Assembly: GCF_001639145.1 (NCBI RefSeq)
Contig: NZ_LROY01000002.1
Coordinates: forward strand, 62,001 to 126,000
Direction: 5' to 3'
Origin: Microbulbifer sp. Q7
GTDB lineage: Bacteria; Pseudomonadota; Gammaproteobacteria; Pseudomonadales; Cellvibrionaceae
DNA: 64,000 nucleotides
Positions 1 to 9,770 of the stretch are shown here, one piece after another (positions within the stretch are counted from its first letter, which is position 1; the number at the start of each line of letters is the position of its first letter). Under the pieces are notes generated by a model. The model searched no databases. It saw only the letters and a program-made list of their open reading frames with translations, and was not told where the DNA came from. The translations under genes and the position numbers were made by a program.

Positions 1-137
1 GCAAGGCCCAGGCCGATGGCATTGACCACCGAGCCAGTGACCGCCAGCAGCGGACACAGGCCGAGCAGTTGTACCAGCGCGGGGTTGTTGCTCCACAAGC
101 CGTTGCGGGTAATCTCAGAATATTCCGGGGTGGCCAT
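1..137 (-). CDS. rsxE: RsxE, electron transport complex subunit (5' part only)
   Basis: Only the N-terminal 45 codons lie in the window; the gene runs off the left edge. The peptide starts [19 protein letters not shown] and continues into the hydrophobic first membrane segment with the [12 protein letters not shown] motif shared by RsxE and RsxA. RsxE is an integral membrane subunit of the Rsx/Rnf complex, which couples electron transfer between ferredoxin and NADH to ion movement and, in E. coli, keeps SoxR reduced. The ATG overlaps the rsxG stop as TGATG, so translation is probably coupled. Identity is firm from motif and operon position; the C-terminus cannot be seen. Confidence 0.93.
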   Translation of the reverse strand, partial: MATPEYSEITRNGLWSNNPALVQLLGLCPLLAVTGSVVNAIGLGL

Positions 138-835
138 CAGTTTTTGTCCCCTTGCTGCTTGGTGTCGTCGGTGGCCGGCGGTTCTACCTCAACCGCGCGT
201 TGTGACACCGGTGCGCTAAATATTTCCTGCCGATGTTCGGCAACGAAGTCCAGCACCGTGCGCACCTGTTTTACCACCGCGCGCGGTGTGATGGTTGCCC
301 CCGTGAACTGGTCGAAGGCACCGCCGTCTTTCTGCACTTTCCACATATCCCGGCCGGGATCGTCCAGGGAAGTGCCGTCGAATGAGCGTATCCAGTCGCT
401 TTTCTTTACTTCTACTTTATCGCCGAGGCCGGGCGTTTCCGCGTGGTTGGTCACCCGCACACCGGCAATAGTGCCGTCCCGGTTGACGCCCACCAGCATC
501 TCAATGGGGCCCGAGTAGCCGTCTGGCGCTACAGTGGGAATGATGACCGCATCGATGTTGCCGTCGCCCTGGCGCGCCAGGTTGATGTTGCCGCCCTGCT
601 TTAGCCCGAGCATGGCCCAGTACTGTTTGGGGATGGGATAGGTGTCCACCAGCAGGTCATTGCTGTGGCGCTCGATGGGTACGATTTCCAGCAGGGCCTT
701 GGCAGCCGCTTCGCGAATGGCCCGCTCGATGGGTTCGCGGGTGGTGATCTGGGTGATCGCGAGCGTGCCGGCGGTCACCAGGGCGAACAGGGCAAGGATA
801 ACGGCATTGCTGCCGATGGAGCGCCTCAGCATCAC
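137..835 (-). CDS. rsxG: RsxG, FMN-binding electron transport complex subunit
   Basis: A 232-residue protein with one N-terminal membrane anchor (about residues 8-29) and a periplasmic FMN-binding domain. The motif TGATITP near residue 178 is the S/TGAT flavinylation signature, in which the last threonine (T181) carries covalent FMN in characterised RnfG proteins. It relays electrons on the periplasmic side of the Rsx/Rnf complex. The gene overlaps rsxD by 4 bp upstream and shares its stop with the rsxE start, consistent with one tightly coupled operon. Length is a little above that of E. coli RsxG, with a charged, proline-containing C-terminal tail after about residue 205. Confidence 0.95.
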   Translation of the reverse strand: MMLRRSIGSNAVILALFALVTAGTLAITQITTREPIERAIREAAAKALLEIVPIERHSNDLLVDTYPIPKQYWAMLGLKQGGNINLARQGDGNIDAVIIPTVAPDGYSGPIEMLVGVNRDGTIAGVRVTNHAETPGLGDKVEVKKSDWIRSFDGTSLDDPGRDMWKVQKDGGAFDQFTGATITPRAVVKQVRTVLDFVAEHRQEIFSAPVSQRAVEVEPPATDDTKQQGDKN

Positions 836-1884
836 TGCTCCTCCAGGTCGGTTGCCTTGCGCGGGGCTTTGTGGCCGTAAGTGCGGGGCAGGGTGTAGTT
901 ATCGATAAACGGCGCCGCGAAGTTCATCAGCAGTACCGCAAACGCGACGGCGTCCGGGTAGGCGCCCCAGGCGCGGATAACGAACACCAGCAGCCCGACA
1001 CCGGCACCAAAAATCAGCCGGCCCTTGTTGCTGGTACAGCCGCTCACTGGATCGGTGATGATAAAGAAGGCACCGAGCATGGTGGCGCCGGAGAACAGGT
1101 GCAGCAGCGGGGAGCCTTCGCTGAGGGAGCTACCACCGTCATAAAACACCACAGACAGCGCGGCCAGGGTGGCGAGCATGGCCACCGGCGCATGCCAGGT
1201 GATCAGACGTCGGAACAGCAGGAACAAACCACCGAGCAGGAATCCGAAATTGGCCATCTCCCAGCCGACACCGGCGATGGTGCCCTGGCTGAACACTGGT
1301 TCCATCTCGTACAGCTGGGCGAGGACCGTGGACTGGTTGTGGCGCACGATTTCCAGCGGGGTGGCACGGGTAAAACCATCCACGTTCATATTGCCGAAAA
1401 TCAGGGCAAAGGTTTCATCCAGCCCCGGCGCACCCTGGATCAGCTCGGCGGCACCGGCCCAGCGGGTCATTTCCACCGGGAAACTGATCAGCAGAACCAC
1501 ATAGCCCACCATGGCCGGATTGAACGGGTTGTAGCCGATACCGCCGTACAGCTGTTTTGCCAGCAAAATAGCGCTCACACTGCCAATCACCGGAATCCAC
1601 CACGGGCAGTAGGGGGGCAGCGCAATACCCAGCAGTAACGCGGTAACCAGCGCGCTGTAGTCCTTCAGATAAAAGGCCACCGGGCGGCCGCGCAGTTTCA
1701 GCACCGCCGCCTCGGTACCGAGCGCCGCGGCAATACACAGGGCGATATTGATCAGCACGCCGGGGCCGAAGTAAACCACCAGCGCCAGTACCCCCGGGAT
1801 GGTGGCGGCGGCGACCTGCAGCATCACCTTGGAGGTGCTCTGGCCGGAATGGGCGTGGGGGGACGTGACTCGCATCAGGGACAT
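832..1884 (-). CDS. rsxD: RsxD, membrane flavoprotein subunit of Rsx/Rnf complex
   Basis: A 350-residue polytopic membrane protein of the NqrB/RnfD family. The stretch DGFTRATPLE (residues 169-178) matches the site where RnfD carries covalent FMN on a threonine (here T175). Conserved membrane-family motifs include GGIGYNPFNPAMVGY near residue 114 and the SGCTSNKGR loop after DP near residue 280. It moves electrons across the membrane within the complex. The first ATG is used here; a second in-frame ATG three codons later is possible. It follows rsxC after 10 bp and overlaps rsxG by 4 bp. Confidence 0.95.
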   Translation of the reverse strand: MSLMRVTSPHAHSGQSTSKVMLQVAAATIPGVLALVVYFGPGVLINIALCIAAALGTEAAVLKLRGRPVAFYLKDYSALVTALLLGIALPPYCPWWIPVIGSVSAILLAKQLYGGIGYNPFNPAMVGYVVLLISFPVEMTRWAGAAELIQGAPGLDETFALIFGNMNVDGFTRATPLEIVRHNQSTVLAQLYEMEPVFSQGTIAGVGWEMANFGFLLGGLFLLFRRLITWHAPVAMLATLAALSVVFYDGGSSLSEGSPLLHLFSGATMLGAFFIITDPVSGCTSNKGRLIFGAGVGLLVFVIRAWGAYPDAVAFAVLLMNFAAPFIDNYTLPRTYGHKAPRKATDLEEQ

Positions 1885-1894
1885 GGCTTACTCC

Positions 1895-4066
1895 TCAATT
1901 CCCACTGCCGTTGCGGCCCTGCTGGGCCTGCTTTTCCTGCAGCTTGCCCTGCATTTTTTCCAGTGCCGTTGCAAAGGCGCTGGTGTTCGGGTCGTCCTCA
2001 CTGCGGGCCTTGGCCAGCCGTGCCTCCGCCTTCTGCACGCGTTTTTGCAGGGCCTCGATCTCCTGGGCCAGCTTCTCTTGCGGGCTCATGGTGGCGCGGG
2101 CGGCCGCCGCGGCCTTGGCTCTTTCGATGGCATCGCCGGCGGCAGATGAGGAAGCGCTGGCGACGGTGAGCTTGTCTTCGGTGATGGACGGCCCGGACTG
2201 GTTCGTGTGAGGTGTCTGCACCGGTGCCGCCGCTGCCAGTTTTTGCACTTCTGCCAGCTTGTCGCGGGCTTCCTTCAGCTTTAACTCGGCGGTTTTCAGC
2301 TGGGCTTCCAGCTGCGGCTTCTGGGATTCCTCAGCCCCGTGGAGCTTGCCCTGCATGCGCTCTACACGGTGCTCGGCACTGGTCAGGGTGCGCTGGGCAC
2401 GGGCCAGCTGCTGGTCCGGACTGGCCTGTTTGGCCTTGACCCGCGCCAGTGCCGCGGCCACCACATCGGATTCCTGCTTTGCCGCCTGCGCATCCGGGCT
2501 GGAGGCCTGTTGCTCGCGCAGCTTGCGCGCTTCTTCGGCGGCTTTCTTCCGGGCGAGCCGCTTGGCTTCTTTTTGCTGCTCGGCTTTTTCCAGGCGCAGC
2601 TTGCGGTATTCGAAGCGCTCGCGCGCACGGTCGGCCTTTTCTTTTTCCAGGCGCGCTTCGCGAATGTCGCCCTTGGCGGCACGGTAATACTGCACCAGCG
2701 GAATACTGGATGGGCACACATAGGAGCAGGCGCCGCACTCGATACAGTCAAACAGGTTGTAGGCCTGCAGTTTGTCGCGGTCTTCCGCGCGCGCATACCA
2801 GTAGAGCTGCTGGGGCAGCAGGCTCGCCGGGCAGACTTCGGCACAGAGGCCGCAACGGATGCAGGCCTGGGCCGGTGGCGGAGGCGGGAGTTCTTTGTCG
2901 GTAGGCACCAGGATACAGTTGGTGGTTTTGACCACCGGCGCGGACTCGTCCTTGATGGTGTAGCCCATCATTGGGCCGCCGATCACAATGCGCTGCAGCC
3001 GCTTGCGGTCTATCCAGTGGTTTTCCAGGATATGGCGGATCGGGGTGCCCAGTGGTACCTCAATATTGCGCTGGCGGTCGAGGGATTCGCCCACCACGGT
3101 GGTTATGCGGCTGATAAGCGGCTCGCCGAGGGTGACGGCCCGGAACACGGCCCGCGCCGTGCCCACGTTCTGGCAGACCACACCGACGTTGGCCGGCAGC
3201 CCCTCGTTTGGTACCTCGCGCCCGGTGAGAATCTCGATCAGCTGTTTTTCACCGCCGGAGGGGTACTTGGTGGGAAAGGTCACCACGTGGAAGCGGGTGC
3301 CCTCTGCGGCCTGCTGCATGGCCTTGATCGCTTCGGGCTTGTTGTCTTCGATACCGATCAACACCCGCTCTGGCTGCTCCAGCAGGTGTGCGAGCACTTC
3401 CACACCGCCGATGATCTCGTCGGCGTGCTCACGCATCAGCATGTCATCGGCGGTGATATAGGGCTCGCACTCGGTGCCATTGATGATCAGGGTGTCGATG
3501 GCTGCGCCGCCGCGGGGGTTGAGCTTTACCGCCGTGGGAAAGCCCGCACCCCCCATACCGGCGATACCGCAGTCGCGGATTTTTTCCAGCACCGTATCAA
3601 TGTCCAGGCTGGTGTAGTCGTTCAGGGGCGAGAGTGCGCACCATGCGTCGCGGCCGTCGGTACGGATCTGGATACAGTCCGCCGCCATCCCGGAGGGGTG
3701 GGGTACCGACATCGGCTCAATCGCCACCACGGTGCCGGAGGAGGGTGCGTGTACCGGGCAGCTGATCGGCCCGTCCGCTTCCGCGATCTTCTGGCCTTTG
3801 AGTACCTGATCCCCCAGTTTGACCAGCGGGATGGCGGTTTCGCCGATATGCTGGTTGAGCGGGACGATCAGGTCCTCCGCCAAGGGGACCGTGCCGATGG
3901 GTTCGCCAGTGGACTGGTGCTTGTTCTCCGGCGGATGGACACCGCCGTGGAAATCATTGACCTTGAGCTCCCGGGATAGGCCCCGGGCTTTTTCGCTGGC
4001 GATCAGGTGGGCTTCACGGGCTGCGCGGCGCTCGGTGGCGCTTTGTCTGTGGTCTACCTGGCTCAT
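1895..4066 (-). CDS. rsxC: RsxC, iron-sulfur/NADH-binding subunit of Rsx/Rnf complex
   Basis: A 723-residue peripheral subunit. Visible parts are an N-terminal Rnf-specific barrel, an NuoF-like nucleotide and flavin region with [13 protein letters not shown] near residue 170, an SLBB-type segment, and two 4Fe-4S motifs, [12 protein letters not shown] near 400 and [12 protein letters not shown] near 440. From about residue 470 to the end it is a Lys/Glu/Ala/Arg-rich predicted coiled coil (about 250 residues), an extension of variable length typical of gammaproteobacterial RsxC. The subunit is the expected NADH-facing electron entry or exit point. It overlaps the rsxB stop by 4 bp (ATGA), indicating coupled translation. 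Confidence 0.96.
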   Translation of the reverse strand: MSQVDHRQSATERRAAREAHLIASEKARGLSRELKVNDFHGGVHPPENKHQSTGEPIGTVPLAEDLIVPLNQHIGETAIPLVKLGDQVLKGQKIAEADGPISCPVHAPSSGTVVAIEPMSVPHPSGMAADCIQIRTDGRDAWCALSPLNDYTSLDIDTVLEKIRDCGIAGMGGAGFPTAVKLNPRGGAAIDTLIINGTECEPYITADDMLMREHADEIIGGVEVLAHLLEQPERVLIGIEDNKPEAIKAMQQAAEGTRFHVVTFPTKYPSGGEKQLIEILTGREVPNEGLPANVGVVCQNVGTARAVFRAVTLGEPLISRITTVVGESLDRQRNIEVPLGTPIRHILENHWIDRKRLQRIVIGGPMMGYTIKDESAPVVKTTNCILVPTDKELPPPPPAQACIRCGLCAEVCPASLLPQQLYWYARAEDRDKLQAYNLFDCIECGACSYVCPSSIPLVQYYRAAKGDIREARLEKEKADRARERFEYRKLRLEKAEQQKEAKRLARKKAAEEARKLREQQASSPDAQAAKQESDVVAAALARVKAKQASPDQQLARAQRTLTSAEHRVERMQGKLHGAEESQKPQLEAQLKTAELKLKEARDKLAEVQKLAAAAPVQTPHTNQSGPSITEDKLTVASASSSAAGDAIERAKAAAAARATMSPQEKLAQEIEALQKRVQKAEARLAKARSEDDPNTSAFATALEKMQGKLQEKQAQQGRNGSGN

Positions 4067-4674
4067 GCTGCACTCCGGTCGTCATCGTGCAGGTCCGGTC
4101 TGTCACTGGCAATCAATTGGATTCCGTCGTTGGGTTTGTTCGGGTGCCATTGCTGCAGGCTGGTTTCCAGCGGAATCATGTCGATGCAGTCCACCGGGCA
4201 GGGCTCCACACACAGGTCGCAGCCGGTGCACTCGTCCACAATCACCGTGTGCATCTGTTTGGCCGCGCCGACAATGGCGTCTACCGGGCAGGCCTGAATG
4301 CATTTGGTACAGCCGATACATTCCGGCTCGCGGATAAACGCCACTTTTTTGACGTCTTCCACCCCGTGCTCCGCGTCCAGGGGCGTCGGCTCCACATCCA
4401 GCAGATTGGCCAGCTCGTTGATGGTGGCCTGGCCTCCCGGCGGACACTTGTTGATCGCCTCGCCGTTGGCAATGGCCTCGGCGTAAGGCCGGCAGCCCGG
4501 ATGGCCGCACTGGCCGCACTGGGTCTGCGGCAACAGCGAATCGATCTGGTCCACAATCGGGTCGCCTTCCACCCGGAAGCGCACCGCGGCAAAGCCCAGC
4601 AGGGCGCCGAACACCAGGGCCATGCCACCGAGAATCAGCAGGGGCGTGGATATTTCAGACAGCCATTCCATCAT
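4063..4674 (-). CDS. rsxB: RsxB, polyferredoxin subunit of Rsx/Rnf complex
   Basis: A 203-residue protein with an N-terminal membrane anchor (about residues 9-31), a 4Fe-4S cluster region starting CGQCGHPGC (C53, C56, C61), and two ferredoxin-type motifs, [12 protein letters not shown] and [12 protein letters not shown]. These match RnfB/RsxB, which receives electrons from ferredoxin and passes them inside the complex. It lies 7 bp after rsxA and overlaps rsxC by 4 bp. Length agrees with the family (about 190-200 residues). Confidence 0.96.
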   Translation of the reverse strand: MMEWLSEISTPLLILGGMALVFGALLGFAAVRFRVEGDPIVDQIDSLLPQTQCGQCGHPGCRPYAEAIANGEAINKCPPGGQATINELANLLDVEPTPLDAEHGVEDVKKVAFIREPECIGCTKCIQACPVDAIVGAAKQMHTVIVDECTGCDLCVEPCPVDCIDMIPLETSLQQWHPNKPNDGIQLIASDRPDLHDDDRSAA

Positions 4675-4681
4675 CGCTTCC

Positions 4682-5257
4682 TTATACCAGTCCGCTGAAG
4701 CCCATAAAGGCCAATGACATTAGCCCGGCAGTCATCATGCCGATGGCTGCGCCCTTGAAGGGTTTGGGTACATCGGCCACCGCGAGGCGCTCACGCATCG
4801 CGGAAAACAGGATCAGCACCAGCGAGAAGCCCACCGCGGCGCCGAAGCCGTACAGGGTGGACTGCACAAAGTTGTTGGCTTTCAGGGTGTTCTGCAGTGC
4901 CACACCGAGCACTGCACAGTTGGTGGTAATCAGCGGTAGAAAGACACCCAGCACGCGGTGCAGCAGCGGGCTGGTTTTTTCGATGAACATGCGTGCGAAC
5001 TGCACCACTACCGCGATCACCAGAATGAAGGAAATAGTGCGCAGGTACTCCATCCCGAAGGGTTCGAGTAAGTAGGTATTCACCAGGTAGGAGCAAATGG
5101 CCGCCAGGGTCAGCACAAAGGTGGTGGCGCCCGCCATGCCAATGGCGGTCTCGAGCTTGTTGGAAACCCCCATGAACGGGCACAGGCCAAGGAACTGCAC
5201 CAGCACATAATTGTTCACCAGGATGGTAGAAAGCAGGATGACGGTAAATTCGGTCAT
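4682..5257 (-). CDS. rsxA: RsxA, membrane subunit of Rsx/Rnf complex
   Basis: A 191-residue integral membrane protein (E. coli RsxA has 193) with six hydrophobic segments and the family motifs [19 protein letters not shown] near the start and [10 protein letters not shown] in the second half. The reading frame is open further upstream, but the start was set at the ATG at 5257 because MTEFTVIL aligns with RsxA starts and a GGAA-type ribosome site precedes it. First gene of the rsxABCDGE operon, so the promoter should lie in the upstream intergenic stretch. Confidence 0.95.
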   Translation of the reverse strand: MTEFTVILLSTILVNNYVLVQFLGLCPFMGVSNKLETAIGMAGATTFVLTLAAICSYLVNTYLLEPFGMEYLRTISFILVIAVVVQFARMFIEKTSPLLHRVLGVFLPLITTNCAVLGVALQNTLKANNFVQSTLYGFGAAVGFSLVLILFSAMRERLAVADVPKPFKGAAIGMMTAGLMSLAFMGFSGLV

Positions 5258-5879
5258 AGAGATTCCGTTCTGCCCACTGCGCCGGGCCACGTTTAGCGCA
5301 AGTGTTTCGCGCAGAGATGGAGTCGCGGGGCGCGACTGTGGTAGTACAAAAAGTAGACTATCCGTCGGCAGGCGATTTTGCGGGTGACGCACGACCTGGC
5401 CGACACTGGAGGTCGCATGCACAGCGCTGGCGCAAAGATTGCAGCGGATTGCACTGCACGAGGCGACTTCAGGTCCCCGGGCCTGTGTCACAGGCCAGCA
5501 AGTGCCGCCTGATCCGGGGGCGGTATTATGGGCGAGAGGGTATAGGCGTTCAACTTGCCTTAACTGCCCGGCGGGAGTAACGGCGGGTTTTGATCGCCGG
5601 CTGTACGCGGGCGCGCATCGTGACGGGCGGTTTTTATGGCGCGGCAGCGCTGGGGCGGCTCTTATAAGCGCGGAGATAAGCGCGGAGAATACCTTTATAA
5701 TGGATGATTACCGCGCCAGATCGCGCAGGGCTGCAGCAAGCGGGCTGGCCAACAAACGGGCTGACCAACATGACCAACAAAGAGGTGCGCGACGGCCTGC
5801 ACCGAGCCGAGTGATCGCGGATGTCATACGTTCGTAGCATAGACATGGCAACCGGCAGCGTTTATATCAGGCGGGCCCA
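5258..5879. other. 622-bp intergenic region upstream of rsxA and the transglutaminase-like gene
   Basis: No convincing gene is seen; the open frames here lack family resemblance and ribosome sites. It holds small symmetric elements: AGTCGCG/CGCGACT around GGG at 5321-5337, about 65 bp upstream of rsxA; GGCCTGTG/CACAGGCC around one T at 5480-5496; and a tandem 12-bp duplication ATAAGCGCGGAG at 5664-5687, directly followed by a TATAAT at 5696-5701 on the plus strand. The dyads could be operators for rsxA, and the TATAAT a -10 box for the downstream gene, but no good -35 box accompanies it. Confidence 0.4.
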
Positions 5880-6497
5880 TTGCAGACCTTCCCACACCAA
5901 TTCATGCGAATTCAGGCAAACCACGTGAACATGCAGGCGTATCTACAAGACTCCCCGATTATTGACTGGCAGCACCCGGAAATCGTGGCCGCGGCTGCCG
6001 AGCTCAAATGTCGCTCCGGCGCAAAATTCGGCACCGTGCGCAACACCTTCGAGTTTGTTCGCGACGAGATTCGCCACAGCGGTGATTTTGACGTGAGTCC
6101 GGTCACCTGTCGGGCATCGGAAGTGCTCGCCGCGGGCACCGGTGTGTGTTTTGCTAAAAGCCACCTGCTGGCGGCGTTGCTGCGTGCCAACGACATCCCC
6201 GCGGGCTTCTGTTATCAGCGGCTGCGGCTGGACGAAGCGCACAACCGCTACGGCCTGCATGGCCTCAACGCTGTTCACCTGGATGCCTACGGCTGGATTC
6301 GCATCGATGCCCGCGGCAACAAGCGCGGTATCACCACGGAATTTATTCCGCCCCAGGAACGTCTCGCGTACATCCCGTCCGCCGATGGTGAACGCGACCT
6401 TCCGGACCTTTATGCGGCGCCGTTATCGCAGGTTATTGATCTGCTGAAACGCAGCGACAGCTGCCGGACGGTTCTGGAAAACCTGCCGGACGTTTAA
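5880..6497 (+). CDS. Transglutaminase-like domain protein
   Basis: Encodes up to 205 residues of the transglutaminase-like superfamily (cysteine-protease fold). From the TTG start the catalytic triad reads C90 in TGVCFAKSHL, H133 in LNAVHLDAYG and D143 in RIDARG, the usual Cys-His-Asp order. Relatives are cytosolic with unknown substrates; no signal peptide is seen. The start is uncertain: TTG at 5880 has an AGGCGG sequence upstream, but family members usually begin shortly before the YLxxxxxIDxxHP motif, which favours the ATG at 5931; an ATG at 5904 is also in frame. It stands alone between rsx and yghU. Confidence 0.8.
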   Translation: MQTFPHQFMRIQANHVNMQAYLQDSPIIDWQHPEIVAAAAELKCRSGAKFGTVRNTFEFVRDEIRHSGDFDVSPVTCRASEVLAAGTGVCFAKSHLLAALLRANDIPAGFCYQRLRLDEAHNRYGLHGLNAVHLDAYGWIRIDARGNKRGITTEFIPPQERLAYIPSADGERDLPDLYAAPLSQVIDLLKRSDSCRTVLENLPDV

Positions 6498-6557
6498 AAT
6501 TCATCGCCACAGGATTACCCTAGGTAGCTCATTCAGAAAGTTAACCAGGGAGTCATC

Positions 6558-7436
6558 ATGTCCGACGAGCGTTATACCCCACCCAGAGTCTGGAAGTGGG
6601 ACTCCGAAAGCGGCGGCCAGTTCGCCAACATCAATCGCCCCATTGCCGGCCCCACCCACGACAAAGAGCTGCCGGTGGGCAAGCACCCCATGCAGCTGTA
6701 TTCCCTCGCTACCCCCAACGGGGTCAAAGTTACCCTCATGCTCGAGGAGCTGCTGGCGCTTGGCTTCGAGGGCGCCGAATACGATGCGCATCTGATCCGC
6801 ATTACCGAGGGGGATCAGTTCGGCAGTGGCTTCGTCGATATCAATCCCAACTCAAAAATTCCCGCGCTGGTGGACCACAGTACCAATCCGCCGATTCGCG
6901 TATTTGAGTCCGGTTCTATCCTGCTGTACCTGGCAGAAAAATTCGGGGCGTTTCTACCGCACACCCCAGAACAGCGCACCGAAACACTCAACTGGCTGTT
7001 CTGGCAGATGGGCGCCGCGCCCTATCTCGGTGGCGGGTTCGGCCACTTCTACGCCTACGCGCCGGAAAAATACGAGTACCCCATCAATCGCTTCACCATG
7101 GAGGTAAAGCGTCAGCTGGATGTGCTCGACCGGCAGCTGGCAGAGCATCCGTTTGTTGCGGGCAAGGAATACACCATTGCCGATATGGCGATCTGGCCCT
7201 GGTATGGCGCGGTGGTAAAAAACAAAGCGTATGATGCGGCGGAGTTTCTGGAAGCCCACACCTATAAACACGTAAACCGCTGGGTGGACGAGATTGGCGA
7301 GCGTCCTGCGGTCAAGCGGGGAAGCATGGTGAATCGGACCTGGGGTGACCCAGCCGGGCAGCTACATGAACGGCACGACGCCAGCGATTTTGATCTGCGC
7401 ACACAGGACAAAATCGGCGATGAAAATGGCGAGTAA
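6558..7436 (+). CDS. yghU: YghU-type glutathione S-transferase / disulfide-bond reductase
   Basis: A 292-residue protein matching E. coli YghU nearly end to end, including the N-terminal extension before the thioredoxin fold (VWKWDSESGGQFANINRP), the SLATPNGVKVTLMLEELL segment and the SGSILLYLAEKFG glutathione-binding motif, followed by a helical C-terminal domain with WLFWQMGAAPYLGGGFGHF. YghU binds two glutathiones and has disulfide reductase and organic hydroperoxidase activity in E. coli. The ATG follows a GGGAG ribosome site. No operon partner: 57 bp to the convergent cynS. Confidence 0.95.
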   Translation: MSDERYTPPRVWKWDSESGGQFANINRPIAGPTHDKELPVGKHPMQLYSLATPNGVKVTLMLEELLALGFEGAEYDAHLIRITEGDQFGSGFVDINPNSKIPALVDHSTNPPIRVFESGSILLYLAEKFGAFLPHTPEQRTETLNWLFWQMGAAPYLGGGFGHFYAYAPEKYEYPINRFTMEVKRQLDVLDRQLAEHPFVAGKEYTIADMAIWPWYGAVVKNKAYDAAEFLEAHTYKHVNRWVDEIGERPAVKRGSMVNRTWGDPAGQLHERHDASDFDLRTQDKIGDENGE

Positions 7437-7450
7437 CCTTTGAGGCTCCA

Positions 7451-7486
7451 GGCGTCGAGGGCGGACAGAAGCCCGCCTTCGATGCC
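7451..7486. terminator. Long hairpin between convergent yghU and cynS
   Basis: Arms 7451-7464 (GGCGTCGAGGGCGG) and 7473-7486 (CCGCCTTCGATGCC) can form a 14-bp RNA stem with two G-U pairs and an 8-base loop. It sits between the ends of two convergent genes, where a shared terminator is expected, but neither strand has a U-run after it, so intrinsic termination would be weak. Confidence 0.45.
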
Positions 7487-7492
7487 AGTTAC

Positions 7493-7942
7493 TCAATAGG
7501 TTTTGTAGGGCAGGAACTTGCCAGACATCACCATGTGTACCCGGTCCCCTTTCGGGTCTTCCTCGCGCTGGATATCCATGGAAAAGTCGATGGCGCTCAT
7601 GATGCCATCGCCAAACTCTTCGTGAATCAATTCTTTGATCGTGCTGCCGTACACATTCACCAGTTCATACAGACGGTAGATCAGTGGGTCGGTGGGTACG
7701 GCAGTGGGCAGTGAGCCCTTGTAGGGCGCTATCTGCAGCCAGGCCGTGGCTTCGTCGCTCAGGTCAAACAGCTCCCCGACCACATCGGCCTGGGCTTTGG
7801 TCAGGGTCATCTGCCCGAGACAGGCGGCGGTAGTCCACTCCTTGGATTGGCCGATGGCATCGGCGACCTGACTCCATTTAAGTTCTTTACGCACTTTGGC
7901 GGAGAGAATCATCGCGGTGACTTGTTCGCGGTTACTGATCAT
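7493..7942 (-). CDS. cynS: Cyanate hydratase (cyanase)
   Basis: A 149-residue protein of the CynS family. An N-terminal helix-turn-helix-like domain (about residues 10-70) is followed by the catalytic domain with R90, E93 and S116 in YRLYELVNVYG and GDGIMSAIDF; these correspond to E. coli R96, E99 and S122. Cyanase converts cyanate and bicarbonate to ammonia and CO2, detoxifying cyanate and supplying nitrogen. The start has an AGGAG ribosome site. It is the last gene of a transporter, kinase-phosphatase, cynS series; the placement under nitrogen-type control (see the leader at 10750-10992) fits use as a nitrogen source. Confidence 0.97.
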   Translation of the reverse strand: MISNREQVTAMILSAKVRKELKWSQVADAIGQSKEWTTAACLGQMTLTKAQADVVGELFDLSDEATAWLQIAPYKGSLPTAVPTDPLIYRLYELVNVYGSTIKELIHEEFGDGIMSAIDFSMDIQREEDPKGDRVHMVMSGKFLPYKTY

Positions 7943-7985
7943 GGGTTGCTCCTGTTTAGGGTCGAACGGGTGAGGGAAACTCTGT

Positions 7986-9767
7986 TCAGGTGGTTGTGCC
8001 GATGATGCTCAGCAGGTACACAATAATCAGCAGTAGAATGCCGCTGACCGACTGCCAGAAACGCACCGGATAGCGCTCCATCAACGGCGGGCGAGTGGCA
8101 TGGATGTATTCCGGGTTCGGGTGCCGCAGCTCGCGCACAAATTCCGAAAGGGCTTCGTGGCGTCGCAGCGGGTTTATTTGCAGTGCTTTTTTCAGGGCGG
8201 AATCGATCCAGGCGGGAATTTCCCGGGATTCGCTCAGAACACTGCGGTAGCGCAACTTGTGTTGCGCGGCCTGGGTGGTGCAGCGCGCCACCCGGGTGCC
8301 GTAGGGAAATTCGCCAGATAGCAGGTGATAGGTCAGCACTGCCAGAGAAAAAAGGTCCGAGCGCGGGGTGCCCAGGTCGCCAAGAAAATACTCCGGTGCG
8401 CTGTACAGGGCGGTGCCGAGAATCTGCGGGCTGGTTTCCCCGGCGTTTGCCGCAATACCCTCTGCCGCAATACCTTCCGGAAAATTCATCAGGTAACTTG
8501 CCGCAATACCGCTGACCTGGGCCGAGCCCAGGTCGATCAGCGTGACGGTGCCTGCGCTGCTGATCATGATGTTTTCTGGCCGCACATCCTGGTGCAGGAT
8601 TTCCGCCCGATGCAGCGCCTGCAGGCCTTTGGCCACCTGTTCCACGATGCCGCGCACGGTTTCCAGATCGGGGTTGGGGTTGTCGGTCATCCACTGGCGC
8701 AGGTTCTGACCTTCGGCCAGCTCCATGGCGGTATACAGATAGGTGCGGGGGCGATGGGTGGCTGCTGCATGGATCACGTGCACGCTGTTCACGCGACGGG
8801 CCACCCACTCTTCCATCAACAGCCTTTCCAGATAGGCGGGATCGTCTGACAGGTCGATGGACGGGGTTTTCAGTACCACACGGGTATCGCTCGCCTGGTC
8901 GTACGCCAGGTAGACGTGGCTTCGGCTACTGGCATGTATCTCGCGCTCAATGCGGTAGCCGTCGAAGGCGTCACCGCTTTTTAACAGCGGCGGGAGAGGT
9001 AGCTTCTCTACCTGTTCGGTCAATTGTGGCGTGGCCTCAGGTAGCTCGGCGACACGCACTAATTGCACCGTCAGGTTATCCGTGCTGCCGTTGGCCAGGG
9101 CCTTGTCGACCAGGGTCCTGGCGATATCGCTGAGGTCGCTGTCACGCTGCTCCAGGTGTCCGGCCAACTCGGCCTGCGAGAGGGATTCGTGCACCCCATC
9201 GGTGGTAAGGATATAGACATCGCCCACTTCCAGTGTCAGTCGCCGGTAATCCGCCTCCACCTGTGGTGCAACCCCGAGGGCGCGGCTGAGATAGCTGCGT
9301 TGTTCGCCCACCCACTGGCGATGGTCGTGGGTGAGTTGCTCCAGGGAGCCGCGGCGCAGACGGTAAATGCGCGAGTCACCAATATGGAACAGGTGGGCCT
9401 CCCCACCCTTGAAAATTGCGCTGCTGAACGTACACACATACCCCTTGTCTTTATCGTACCGGTAGGGGCTTTGTCGGGTCTGGTCATAGAGCCAGGCATT
9501 GGTGGCCTTCAATACCTGCGCCACAGCACTTTGTACGCTCCAGCCGTCGGACGTGCAGTAGTAGTCGTCGAGAAAACTTTTTACCGCAGTCTCGCTGGCA
9601 ATGGCGCTGACCGTGCTTGAGCTGATGCCATCGGCGATCGCCAATGCGGCGCCTTTCAGCCCCAGTTGCGGCTCAGGCGGAAAGCGTATGCCACAGCTGT
9701 CCTGATTTTCCGCTTTGAGGCCGGCGCTGCTGTACTGACCGATGTCGAGTTGCAGAGTGTTGTTCAT
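7986..9767 (-). CDS. PP2C phosphatase-protein kinase fusion with C-terminal membrane anchor
   Basis: A 593-residue bifunctional signalling protein. Residues 1-240 form a PP2C-type Ser/Thr phosphatase with metal-binding motifs ADG (45-47), GDS (130-132) and TTDG (188-191). Residues about 270-545 form a protein kinase with the ATP lysine K300, the catalytic loop LHQDVRPENI (D394), DLG at 412-414 and an APE at 457-459; the glycine-rich loop is degenerate. A single hydrophobic segment at 573-590 anchors it, kinase inward. Similar fusions are often found beside nitrate/nitrite transporters. An AGIAA-like repeat (GIAA three times, residues 420-440) sits in the activation segment. Substrates are unknown. 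Starts 43 bp after the transporter stop, behind a terminator-like hairpin. Confidence 0.9.
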   Translation of the reverse strand: MNNTLQLDIGQYSSAGLKAENQDSCGIRFPPEPQLGLKGAALAIADGISSSTVSAIASETAVKSFLDDYYCTSDGWSVQSAVAQVLKATNAWLYDQTRQSPYRYDKDKGYVCTFSSAIFKGGEAHLFHIGDSRIYRLRRGSLEQLTHDHRQWVGEQRSYLSRALGVAPQVEADYRRLTLEVGDVYILTTDGVHESLSQAELAGHLEQRDSDLSDIARTLVDKALANGSTDNLTVQLVRVAELPEATPQLTEQVEKLPLPPLLKSGDAFDGYRIEREIHASSRSHVYLAYDQASDTRVVLKTPSIDLSDDPAYLERLLMEEWVARRVNSVHVIHAAATHRPRTYLYTAMELAEGQNLRQWMTDNPNPDLETVRGIVEQVAKGLQALHRAEILHQDVRPENIMISSAGTVTLIDLGSAQVSGIAASYLMNFPEGIAAEGIAANAGETSPQILGTALYSAPEYFLGDLGTPRSDLFSLAVLTYHLLSGEFPYGTRVARCTTQAAQHKLRYRSVLSESREIPAWIDSALKKALQINPLRRHEALSEFVRELRHPNPEYIHATRPPLMERYPVRFWQSVSGILLLIIVYLLSIIGTTT

Positions 9768-9770
9768 AGA

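Noticed and set aside
2339..3979. Long plus-strand reading frame (546 codons) opposite rsxC
   Set aside because: It lies fully antisense to rsxC, whose 4Fe-4S motifs and operon context are clear; the antisense protein has no family features. GC-rich DNA often keeps the opposite frame open.
5302..5837. Two overlapping small frames between rsxA and the transglutaminase-like gene
   Set aside because: No ribosome site, odd Cys/Arg-rich composition and no resemblance to a family; probably noncoding.
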